A stretch of DNA of 64,000 bases from Tamarix chinensis (Eukaryota > Streptophyta > Magnoliopsida > Caryophyllales > Tamaricaceae): NCBI GenBank assembly GCA_030549775.1, contig CM060175.1, forward strand, positions 3,162,564-3,226,563. The letters are read 5' to 3'. This document shows, in pieces, positions 45,944 through 56,747 of this stretch (positions are counted from its first letter, which is position 1; each line of letters opens with the position of its first letter). The notes under the pieces are model-generated. The model had not been told where the DNA came from, did no database searches, and was given only the letters and a program-made list of their open reading frames with translations. The position numbers were made by a program, and so were the translations under genes.

Positions 45944-46640
45944 TGTAACACCCCCAAAATTCACTACTGAAAACTTTTGTTTTATTAAAAGATTAGCAGA
46001 AGCAAAGTAACAAATTTTGAATTTCGGGGATATTACCGCCACACTTAGTACCAGACCGATTCACTCATATCGTTCCCGTATCAAGTGTTAAGGCTAAAGA
46101 ATGAAATATCAATTGCTAGAAATTCAAATCATATTTAAAATCAGAGTAGCGCAAGCAAGCATTTACAAGAATAAAATCCACTAGTGGTGGTTACAAGGAC
46201 AATGATTTCATTTAAACCAGATAATAGAAGAGGAAGGATGAAACCCTAAAAGTCGGACAATCCTTACGCTCTTTCCCATTATCCACTTGAGTAGAACATG
46301 AAATTGGACTTGCAAGGGACACTACCCATTGAATAGGTAGGGGCCCCACGAATGGAACCCTTCAGTACTACGGTACTGAGTAACCCTTTAAAATCACACT
46401 TAAAGGCAGGTTCGCAATGCAACACTTGAAACAAAGCTACATACATATATAACAATATGTGTATATATAACATTCACATAATTAATATTCACATTAGATA
46501 TCAATAGGTCGTTATGAATAATCGATACTTTTGGGCCTTAAGCCATGTCATAGTGCAAAATCAATACATTTGGGCCTTAAGCCATTAGTCCACATTATTC
46601 AATCAACTCTCATATTTTATATCCATGTGAGTGCAAAAAC

Positions 46641-46990
46641 CCTACTATTATAGCCGGTGGATCGGTCACTTATAGGACAGAACGCACCTAACCACTATTA
46701 TATGCCGGTGGATCAGTCTCCTGGGCAAAATGCTTTTGGCCACTATTATGCCGGTGGATCAGTCTGACCCCGACTCTCCTGTTGTTCCATTGTAATTACT
46801 TTGTATCTTTCCCATATCTTATCATTATTATGTTCGGTTTATTGAGCTCGGGATCCCCCACTATTATAGCCGGTGGATCAGTCACTTATAGGGATGATCG
46901 CACCTAGCCATTATTATATACCGATGGATCGGTCTCTAGGGCACCCCGGCACCTGGCCACTATTATGCCGGTGGATTGGCCTAGGCCCGA
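46641..46990 (+). repeat. Six CCACTATTAT-CCGGTGG repeats in LTR-C
   Basis: Copies start at about 46641, 46692, 46740, 46858, 46908 and 46957, in two groups of three. Each has CCAC and GTGG arms around TATTAT..CCG. Spacing within groups is about 49-51 bases and between groups about 118. Confidence 0.85.
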
Positions 46991-47929
46991 CTCAATAATC
47001 TTTCACTTTAAGTGATTAACGTCTTATTCATATCTTATTCAAAAGTATTTCACCCTTGACATGCATGCCGCCGACCTCTACTTCTATCCCCTCGAGAGGG
47101 CCCGTCTCATATCTTGAGACCTTTACCCCTCTTATCACACCCCGACATCTATTCTTCCTTACATCTACTCATAATGAAAACCCAACTCTTAAGGGTGTGG
47201 GTCGAGGCCCATCACCTTATGACATTCAAATTCTCTCACTACTACTCTCTTGGGTTTCCCTTAAAACCTTAATCGGACCTATGTGGCTCAACCTTTCTTT
47301 TATCGTCCAACATCTCATCTCATTTAGTTTCAACCCAAATCCCATCACTCTACTCACCAATCATACATGTGACCGTAAAAGCCCTAGTTGGCGGCGCAAA
47401 CCCTAACACCTTTCTTACGTAAGGATTGTCCCATGCAAGCCCTAGAAACCTCCAATGCAAGAGTTGCATCACTCATTCGTTTTGATCATAATCTCCTTCT
47501 GTTTTTCTCCTATGGATCATGAGATATTAAGTTCAATATCGTGTCTCCTTAGTCAACTGACTTCCCATTTATTCCTTTTTATCCTTTCACCCCATATCAT
47601 ATTATTAAACACCCTAGCATGTATGTCCTAGAAGGTCACATTAGATAACATTGTACGCACAACATATATAATCATCATCCACATGTCGTAAGGAAGTCAC
47701 ACAAGCATACATCACTCGAAGTTGTATTACAAATGATTAATCATTAAGCATAAAGTACACAATACGGTATAACACATGACACACGAGGCATATAACACAC
47801 ATATTGTTGATCTTAGCCACATCCCTACTCGGTTTTGGTTACCAAGTTATCTCCTACGCTTTTTAGTTCACCATTCACCCTTCATAATTGTTTCCCTTAA
47901 CATATTTCCCATTTTAGATGGTTAGATTA

Positions 47930-48960
47930 CCAAATTGCCCTTCTCCTTTGTTATAATTACTAAATTGCCCTTAAGTTGGATAAATTACAAATTACTCTTC
48001 TTTATTATCATGATTACCAATTTTCCCCTTTAGTTTGTTAAATAATTACCAATTTACCCTTTAGTTGGTTAAATTGCCAAGTTGCCCTTCATCATTATCA
48101 TAATTACTGATTTGCCCCTTTAGTTGGTTAAATTACAATTTACCCTTTTCTACTAACATAATTATCCAATTGCCCTTCTATAATCATAATTTAATGACCA
48201 AATTATCCTTCGTCGTTATCATAATTACCGGTTTGCCTTTTAGTTGGTTAAATTACCAAATTATCATTTTCTATTGTCATAATTACTAATTTACCCTTCT
48301 CAATTATTATAGTTACCATTTTACCCTTCTTCATTATTATAAATACCAATTTACCCTTCTTCATAATTATAATTACCAATTTACCCTTCTCCATATTTAT
48401 AATTATTAATTTACCCTTCTCCATAATTATAATTATTAATTTACTCTTCTCCATATTTATAATTATTAATTTACCCTTTTCTATATTTATAATTATTAAT
48501 TTACCCTTCTCCATAATTATAATTACCAATTTACACTTCTTCATAATTATATTTATTAATTTACCCTTCTACTTGCAATTTTACCATTTTACCCCTTTAC
48601 TACCAAAATTACTATAATATCCTCTTATTTGTAAAAATTACCATTTTACCCCCTTACATCCAAAAATACCATCTTACCCCTTTCTTACAAAATTATCATT
48701 TTTTCCTTCTTTTCCAAAATTACCATATTACCCTTTTCTCCAAAAATTACCATAATACCCCTTATAAAATTAACATCTTGCCATTTACTTATAAAATTAC
48801 CATATTACCATTTACCTCAAAAATTACCATATTACCCTTTACTAATAAAATTACCATTTTGTCATTTACTTATAAAATTACTATTTTACCCTTTTACTTA
48901 GAAAATTATCATTTTCCCCTCTTCTTCCAAAATTACCATATTGTCCCCTTATTACACCAC
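47930..48960. repeat. 30-bp minisatellite in LTR-C
   Basis: The unit resembles TTACCCTTCTCCATAATTAT plus AATTATTAAT. It is the complement of the LTR-A array. Toward the right the units become irregular (ATTACCATTTTACCC). Confidence 0.9.
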
Positions 48961-49679
48961 TGTTATTAGATTAACATTACTACATGGAATAGTAATATTA
49001 ATACTCCTTTGACAATATCCAACTCCACCAATTGTTATATTTTAATATAATACTTATTAGCACCCACACATATTAGGCAACATTCTTGCACAAGAAATAT
49101 TACTAAAATGCCCCTAGGATTCACAATAATATTATTCATGCATAAATGGCCACAATAACATAAACTGACATGGATAAGTACTTAACACTTTCATTAATAA
49201 TCAAACTCTTCCCTTGAGCAACATTTCCACTCATGGCATGCAAACTAACATACTTTCTTTCTTTCTTTTTTTATCAATACATACAAGCAAATATATATAT
49301 ATATATATATATATTATATTATATTAAACCACAAATATCAAGCATAATAACATATTAAAAATCCTAATGTGCTAACATACATTTAAGTGGGGTTTAACGA
49401 TTACCTTAATTCTTGTAAAAATCGAATCTTACTGGTATCTCGGTTAAAGATTCAAGCTTTAATTAGCAAAACCAATACCTAAAAATAATATCAATATTTA
49501 TTATATTAGAAATAAGAAAATCAAAACATAAAAATTTATAAATTTTACTTAAGGAAATAATTAATTTAAATATTATCATGCCTTAAAATTTTTAATAAAA
49601 ATGGCCACCAAATGTAGAAACTCATGTTGCATATGCAGCATGAGCTGTATGTAAAAATAAGTGTGGAAGGATCAAATGT

Positions 49680-50580
49680 TGCATGAAAAAGAGGGTGGAA
49701 GGGGTGTTTTTAAGTAAAGAAGGTGTGGGGGTGGTAGAGGAGGTTGTAGGGAGTTGAATGTGGGTTGGGTGGCAGCAGAGGTGGCCGGACGGCAGCGAAT
49801 GGAGGGGTTGCAGGTGGGCTGCCGATAAGGGAGAAAAATGGGGAGGAAAAGAAGAGGGGAGGAAGGTGGAGTTGCAGGGTGGCTTGGACGGTGTTGTGGT
49901 GGTGTTGGGCGGGAGTAGAGGGGTGCATAAGGTGGTTTAGGTGGTTGATGAGGTGGTTGCACCGGTAGAGGGCGGCGGTGGTGCACAAAACAGGGATGAA
50001 AAACGAAGAAGAAGAAAAGGAGAGAAAGGGATCGAGGAAGGGGAAAGGCTTGAAGAAATGGGGAAGAGAGAGGCTAGAGAAGTGAAGAAAAAGTAGAGGG
50101 AGAAAAAAGTGTGGAAGGATCAAATGTTGCATGAAAAATGAGGAAGGGGAGGGGAGACGAAGAGGGGGGAAACAGGGTAGGAGGGATGGTTTGGAGGGCT
50201 AGCCAGGTGTGAAAATAGGAAGAAAATGACGGGAGAGAGGGAGAGGCAGGTGGTGGCAGCGAGGAGCGGTGGCCGGCATGCTCGAGGGTGGGGGGCATGC
50301 GACGGTGACAAGTCGAGGCCTGGGTTGAGGCATAGAAGAAGAAGAAGAAAGGAAGGAGGGGGTAGGTGTAGGTCGGCGAAGGGAAAAAATGACTGGGAGA
50401 AAAGAAAAAAAGAGGAGGGCAGGGTTGGTGCGGCTGGGGCGAGGGGCAATGGGCCAGTGGCCCAAGTGCGCAAGGAGGGGAAGGCAGGCTTGGCAGCCTC
50501 GCAGCCTAGAGCTAGGAAAAAGGAACAAGAAAGAAAGAAGGAAAAGGAGAAAGAAAAGAAGAAAAAAAAGGAAAATGGGA
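49680..50580. repeat. Purine-rich (G/A) tract of LTR-C
   Basis: About 900 bases have strong G+A bias on the plus strand, with many GGTGG, GAGGAAGG and AAGAAG motifs. Several overlapping frames are open on both strands only because of this bias. Confidence 0.75.
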
Positions 50581-50913
50581 AAATTTAAAATAATTGAATT
50601 TATAAAATAATATGATATAATATTTTTTATAATAAATTTATTTAATAATTAAATTTAATATAATTAAATATATGAGTTTAAAAAGGATAATTTTAGTAAA
50701 ATATTGGTTTGCAAATTTAATTAAATAAAATTAATATGATAAAATAACAAAATATTTATTTTTAATTTATTAATTACTCCTATCCAAATTTATATACTCA
50801 AAAATCCAGAAAATAATTAAACTGAATAATTTTTTAAAGCTAATTTATTTCAAATAAAAGATATTTATTCTATTATTGGTTTTCTAAAATTTTGGGGGAT
50901 TACAACGGGAACC

Positions 50914-51260
50914 CCACTATTATAGCCAGTGGACTGGGAACACACATGACATAAAGCTCCTGACCACTATTATAGCCGGTGGACCAGAAACACATAGGGC
51001 ATAAAGCTTCTGACTACTATTATTCGTCGGTGGACCAGTCTGGCCCCTTTCTCGCTCAATGTTCCATTGTAAGTACTTAGTGTCTTTCCCATGTCTTAGC
51101 ACAAATATGTTCGATTTTGTTGACCACGGAATCCCCCACTATTATAGCTGGTGGACCGAAAACGTACAGGTACAAAGCCTGACCACTATTATTATCGGTG
51201 GACCGGTCACATATAGGACATCATGCCCTAACCACTATTATTCGTCGGTGGATCGGTCTG
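50914..51260 (+). repeat. Six CCACTATTAT-GGTGG repeats in LTR-B
   Basis: Copies start at about 50914, 50965, 51014, 51136, 51183 and 51233. They show the same three-plus-three grouping and spacing as in LTR-C. Confidence 0.85.
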
Positions 51261-51689
51261 GGCCCAGCTCAATAATCTTCCACTTTAAATTATTAATGTC
51301 TTAAGTATATTATTCAGAAATTTTACCCTAGATATGCATGAATCACTTCCTTTACACTTATCCTTTAACTAACTCATATCATACTATGAGAACCCTACAC
51401 CTCTTAACTTGGCCAATAACCTTTCCTCTATACTCAAATTCACATTAGAACTCCAACACCGAAATATGTGGGTCAAGGCCCACTACTACACACCTCCAGG
51501 TCCACTCCATATCTTACTTTAGGGTTTTATCTCGAAACCCTAATTTAGGCCTAAGTGGCCCGTCCTACTCCACCTCACACAACCCAAATCATTTAAACAC
51601 TCCACACATCACAACCCATAAATTCCATATTCATCATCATACTTTATTCACCAAGTACACACATGCTACCGCCGAACCCTATTTAACCA

Positions 51690-51950
51690 TATCAAAACCT
51701 TAGTTAACCACAACAACCAATAGTTACTCACTCCAAACCCTAGTTATCCACAACCATCCATAGTTAGCCACTCCAAACCCTAGTTAATCACAACAAACCA
51801 TAATTAGCCACTCTAAACCCTAGTTAATCATAAAAACCATAATTAACCACTCCAAACCCTAGTTAATCACAACAAACTATTATTCGCCTCTCCAAACCCT
51901 AGTTAATCACAACAACCCATAGTTAATCACTCCAAACCCTAACTCAGTCT
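51690..51950. repeat. About 40-bp tandem repeat (CCAAACCCTAGTTAATCAC...)
   Basis: Roughly six copies contain CACTCCAAACCCTAGTTAA and ACAAC.CATA. It is absent at the same place in LTR-C, so it expanded in LTR-B after they diverged. Confidence 0.85.
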
Positions 51951-52239
51951 CCTACGTATCCTTGTAATGCTCTATGTACTATTTTCCATCCAAAGTGTTC
52001 AAACACCCAAACAACACTTACATTACCTTTCTCACATCCCAAATCAATGTTCCATATGTAAATTTCATGCCCATGTAGACTTTACACATCTCATGCAACC
52101 ATTCAAATCTTTCATGCAAAACCCTAGAAATCCCACGTAAAAACCTTAGATCAACCATGCAAGCCCTAGATTCATTCATACAAAACCCTAGATTAGGTCC
52201 TCGTATGCAACACCATAAAATCTGCCATGCAAAACCTTA

Positions 52240-52612
52240 AGTCCATGCAAAACCCAAGATTCTTTCATATAAAACCCTAAATTCAATTCGCACAAAACCC
52301 AAGGTTTCTCCATACAAAACCCTAAATTCAATCCACACAAAAGCCAAGGTTTCTCCATACAAAATCCTAAATTCAATCCATACAAGCCATAGATTAGATC
52401 CTCCTATGTTACACCATAGATTAGATTCTCCCATGTTACACCATAGATTAAATTCTCCCATACAAAATCATTGATTAGATTCTCCCATATAAAACCATAA
52501 ATTATATTCTCCCATACAAAACCATAAATTAGATTCTCCCATATAAAACCATAAATTAAATTCTCCCATGTAACACCATAGATTAGATTCTCCCTCACGA
52601 AACTATAAATTC
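52240..52612. repeat. 45-bp and 27-bp tandem repeats in LTR-B
   Basis: 52265-52400 has about three 45-bp units with CCCTAAATTCAAT and CAAGGTTTCTCCATACAAAA. 52395-52612 has about eight 27-bp units with ATAGATTAGATTCTCCCATG. Both periods are multiples of three, giving minus-strand repeat peptides of 15 and 9 residues. Confidence 0.85.
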
Positions 52613-52925
52613 CGCATTTTACTCTTCCACTCATGGATCATTAAAATACTTAGGTCAACTCACATCTCTTGGTCAACTTATTTCCCCAGCCTCCTTTTTC
52701 ATCCTTTCCTTCACACAAACCATATTAACATCCTCACATGCATGTGTAAAGGGTCACAAACCATTCGTCACATATACATAATACACATGTCAGGCAAATA
52801 CACAAAAACATACTTCAACTCCACATCATACCACATACGAAATAATTAATAATGATAAACATAGAATACATAGCATACGAAGCACACATAAACACACATA
52901 AGGCCTTAGTAACAACCTTACCTAA

Positions 52926-52940
52926 AACGGCGCCAAAAAT
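52926..52940 (-). other. Primer-site sequence outside the 3' LTR of the Athila-like element
   Basis: AACGGCGCCAAAAAT here matches AACGGCGCCAAAAAA at 62326-62340, where it is the primer-binding site plus spacer next to the 5' LTR. The match is 14 of 15, in exact register with the LTR ends (offset 9,400). Left of 52926 the two sites are unrelated. Confidence 0.8.
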
Positions 52941-54794
52941 TGGTGCGACCGTAGCCGGCACGCAATTTAAACCCTCTTGTTCTCAATTATAGCACTGGTA
53001 AATAAGGGTATCGTTCTAAGCCGGGGATTGAGAGGGCTCACCTCTATTTAACTAGCTTGAAAATAAAACTAAAACTAAAAATAAAAATCCTAAATAACAC
53101 TAAATAAATAAATAAGAAAAATACTAATGGGGGTTATAAAAATAAGAATAATAAAAGGAAAAAATAAAATAAAATAAACTAATAATGAAAATAATGGAAA
53201 ATAATGGGAAACTAGCAGATAGGAGAAATATGTTAGGGAAATAAAAATCCACCACTAGATTTGGTTGAAAATATAATATTTATTTCTAAGTCAATTTTAA
53301 TCGTGAGAAAGAGATTGACCAAGTTGCACACCAAACGCAGGTCCATACACCTTATATTACTTCCCTTAATTAATTAATACGACCACGTGCCTATATTAAT
53401 CCTATTAAATACTAGCAGTATAGCAGCAACAAGCGGCTCCTATATTTAACTAGATTTAATGCATTAAGTGTAAGTGGAAGGCTGTCAATCTAAGCACCCA
53501 GACTAGTACAAAACGTATGTCTAGCTGTATTTCCTATCCTTGACCCACACGTATCGAAACGTTTTACCACTTCAGTTAGAATCACAAAACGATTAGGTGA
53601 AATGTTATCTAACCTAGCTGCAATTTATACACATAAATTCTAGTATATTTAGATGGCCACCTCGCAGGCAAATAATCCTACATATTGTCACTTATGAGGA
53701 ACCAGAACAAGGCATGCACCAAATAAACTATACTTGACAGAATTATATATATAAACGATAGCAATTAATATAGAGTCAAGAAACAATCTCACGAAACAAA
53801 GAAAATAAAATTATAAGTCAAACCATAGTCTAGGGTTTCAATTCATTCCCTAACAATAAATAATCAGCCACTCATAATTAAAGAATTAATTACACAGAAA
53901 TATATATCTAAAATAATAAATTAAAAATAAGAGAAAGAAATAACCGGAATTAATTTTGAATTAAAGATTAAAAATTTATTCAGATAAAAATTAATTTTAT
54001 CTGAAATAAATTCTACCGGTATATATTCTTCTCTAATTTTCTCTCTCGGTGCCTTGATTCCTGTGCCAAATTCTTTCTTCTTTTTCTTTTTTCTTCGGCT
54101 GACGTCGCTGACGGCTGCTGATGGCGCACGCCTCGGCTTTGGTTTCCGTGCGTTGCTGCCTTCTGTGCGTCCGTCTCCTTCCGTGCGGCGGCTCATACTC
54201 CTCAGCGTCGAGCCCCGATTTCTGTGCTAAAGGCTCTGGCGCACGCTGCTCCCGCACGACTTCCGTGCCCAGCCGCCCTTGTGGCCCCTACCGTCTCTGC
54301 TTTCACGCTCCTTTTTTCAATTAATGTCGCGCCGCACACACACTTCTTTCCTGACGTGCGGCTGCCTTTTTATAAAATTTTGTGTGTCTTCTTTCCACCT
54401 CAGCCCTATTCTGTTCGTGCCTCCACGTCAGCCCTGGCCATGTGCGGCTGACTTTTCTTCTCATGCACTGCAGCTCTTTTTTTTTTTTGCAACGCTCCAT
54501 TTGGCGTCGAGGCCTGCTTGGCTTAGTTTTGCTTGTTCTAGGCCTTTGGGCCTTCGGCCTTCGGCCGTTGGTCCAAAGGTTTTTTTTTTTAAAATAAAAC
54601 CTGTAAAATAAAATTAATAAATATTATTTTATTCTAAATTTACTTAATTTATATCATTTTAGCTCAAATAATAATATTTATGTAAATCTTACCACTTAAG
54701 CATAAAACAATTATTATTCCCCTATATTAGCCAAATAAACTACCAAAAACTAAGATTATAAGGGTATAAAATGTGTCAAAATATGAACTCATCA
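52941..54794 (-). repeat. 3' LTR of the Athila-like element
   Basis: This LTR is 1,854 bp. On the minus strand it starts TGATGAGTTCATATTTTG and ends CGGTCGCACCA. It carries GC-rich stretches at 54070-54570 where frames on both strands stay open, but these are repeated in the other LTR and are not genes. A run of T/A homopolymers lies near 54478 and 54581. Confidence 0.88.
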
Positions 54795-54832
54795 CACCCC
54801 CACACTTAGCTTCTTGCTTGTCCTCAAGCAAG
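54795..54832 (-). other. 3' polypurine tract and adjacent AGGA-loop hairpin
   Basis: On the element strand: CTTGCTTG, loop AGGA, CAAGCAAG (an 8-bp perfect stem, 54832-54813), four bases, then TAAGTGTGGGGGTG directly abutting the LTR. The tract is the expected plus-strand primer. The hairpin has a close structural twin at 56592-56554. Confidence 0.85.
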
Positions 54833-56553
54833 TTATTACTCTAAATAGATAAAATTAAATTAGCTAGCCACTTTCGTAGGTCTCACGATTACACTTAGCA
54901 TGTGTAACAAGCCCTTTAAACCCTTAGGTCACCCATCGAGGATGAGTAAGGTCTCGTGAGGGTTTCGCAGATGATATACCCACAAAATCACACACAAATA
55001 AAATAAAATAAAATAAAAACATACCTAACACCCTTAACCATTTTTGTCTCAGAATCTTTTACTTTCAAACGTCAAGATTAGCAATCAATCAAGATTCAGC
55101 ATTAGGAGATTTGAAGGATCAATTTCAACATATGGTTCACACATAAACATGACAGGTATGAACAGATCAATATTGTGGATGAAAATCTACCACGCCTTAG
55201 TCACATCAAGATTCATCCTCACTATGGATACCCTCTAATTATTTTTTTTTCTTAGATTCATGGCTACAAATGTATAAAAACGCTTATGTATGTGAGCTAA
55301 GATGATAAAAATAACAAATGACTCACATATATAAACAAAGAAGGCTCATGTTCTTGTGGATAAAACCTCATGAAAGATACCAAATTTTTGCCAAATGGAC
55401 CGAACCATATGCTTACTCTTGTGACTAATCTCCAACAGATCAAAGGCTGCTCATCTCAAGAATCAAATAGGACTTACTTATTGGTTGTAGCGGGGTTTAA
55501 GGTAAAGAAGGGTATGGAGTATTTTAGGAGTGTGGTGCTAAAAAGATCAAGAGCTAGTGGAATCTAATAATTAGATGAAATATAAGCATATCTCCACATC
55601 AATGATTAATGACACACCTCTCCACCTTCACAATAAAATGTAATATGAATAGAAATTTCTCAACATCATCTCCAAAACTCCCTCTCTTCCTTATTTCCTA
55701 ACATTTTTTTTTCTCATCCTTTTTTTTTCATTTTTTTTTGACAATTTTCATTTTTTTCAAAATTTTTTTTTCGCCAAACATAACCAATCCCCTTTCTTAG
55801 CATAAATACATATATTTCTTTCACATACACACATACACAACCACTCTTTATATCCATAACGATTTGATTTCTTTCCACTAGCTTTAATCGTAGGTAAGGA
55901 CATTAAGGCCTGAAGGTTATTGAATGTGGGTAAAAAAAATGTATGCTCCATGTATAGGCTCAAAAGGGTTTCTATAGGGTGTACATCATGTATACACAAA
56001 TCAGGTTAAGCTATTTGGTCATGTGATGGAAAGTTCCTAAGCTGCCTTTATCATTTTCTCAATCAGAGCATGTTTTGACTATAAGCTTCGACTAGCACAA
56101 GAGTAAGTTCTAGTAATCTCTATAGTCCATTACATGATCTATGGCAAATAATTTGATCAAAGCAATTAAACGTATATGAGGTTTACAAAGAAAAATTTTG
56201 AAGCCAAGAAATAGTAGATGATTTTGTGTAAATTCGCTCAGAAAAAGAAAGTACATATGGTTCAAAAGTTCACTGAGGAATGTGACGAATCTCAACATGC
56301 CATGTCGGTGGTTAGACAATCATACATATTCTTTCTCCATTCAAACTTAGGCACATAGATATGTGTTCCCTATATCGAAATTAATACAAAAAATCTCCAC
56401 TTACTTTATCTCGATTTCATGATCACCTTTCCGTTAGATTTCAAAGATATATTCCTCATTAACTAGTTAAGGGTTCCTAAGACTCTAAAAATACTAAACA
56501 CTATATATATAAAAAAATCAAAACAATTTTTTTTTACAAACAATGAAACACAT
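54833..56553 (-). other. Non-coding region between pol and 3' LTR of the Athila-like element
   Basis: This is about 1.7 kb with no convincing open frame on either strand. In Athila elements this is the place of an env-like gene; here none is recognisable. It contains homopolymer T runs near 55700-55770. Confidence 0.6.
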
Positions 56554-56592
56554 ACACCCCCACACTTAAATCACACATTGTCCTCAATGTGT
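56554..56592 (-). other. Internal polypurine tract with AGGA-loop hairpin
   Basis: On the element strand: ACACATTG, loop AGGA, CAATGTGT (an 8-bp perfect stem, 56592-56573), four bases, then TAAGTGTGGGGGTGT. It lies about 155 bases downstream of the pol stop codon. The tract, spacing, loop and stem length equal those at 54795-54832. Confidence 0.85.
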
Positions 56593-56747
56593 AAACAACT
56601 AAAGAAACGTGCAATTTTGAGTATGGAGAAAACAAACTAAAAGAAATAAATAAATAAATAACTACAGGATAGAAAACTCCCTTATGACATTGGGTTGCCT
56701 CCCAAGTAGCGCTTGTTTTTATGTCTTCAGCCTGACATTGTAGTGGT

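Larger units (their letters stand above)
45944..50904 (+). mobile_element. LTR-C: 4.96-kb solo LTR with intact ends and target duplication
   Basis: It starts TGTAACACCCCCAAAATT and ends TTTTGGGGGATTACA (TG...CA ends), with the 5-bp duplication ACGGG on both sides. It contains no gag or pol sequence, so it is best read as a solo LTR left by recombination between two LTRs. From left to right it has: a 0.7-kb unique start, six CCACTATTAT..CCGGTGG repeats (46641-46990), a unique part, the 30-bp minisatellite (47930-48960), a conserved block near 49390-49480, a G/A-rich tract (49680-50580) and an AT-rich end. An LTR this long is unusual but known in plant gypsy elements. The lineage (for example Tekay/Del or Tat) cannot be settled without its internal region. 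Confidence 0.8.
50905..52925 (+). mobile_element. LTR-B, second segment
   Basis: It continues from 45943 after the solo LTR: GAACCCCACTATTATAGCC... corresponds to 46635 onward in LTR-C. It holds six CCACTATTAT repeats (50914-51260), two families of tandem repeats (below), and blocks near 52660-52915 that parallel 47560-47830 of LTR-C. It is cut at 52925 by the Athila-like element. Its 3' part is not in the window, so the original integration site of LTR-B cannot be closed. Confidence 0.7.

Noticed and set aside
49672..50610. Many overlapping frames on both strands (Arg/Gly-rich on plus, Pro/Ser-rich on minus)
   Set aside because: They come from the purine-rich tract of LTR-C; composition alone keeps them open.
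51690..51950. AAACCCTAG repeats suggesting interstitial telomere sequence
   Set aside because: The repeat unit is about 40 bp and lacks consecutive TTTAGGG/CCCTAAA copies; it is an LTR-B tandem repeat.
53921..54611. Open frames on both strands in a GC-rich block, repeated exactly at 63321-63995
   Set aside because: They are inside the two LTRs of the Athila-like element, overlap each other, and match no known domain.
54833..56553. Possible env-like gene of the Athila element
   Set aside because: No minus-strand frame of useful length and no membrane-spanning or signal sequence; only short chance frames.
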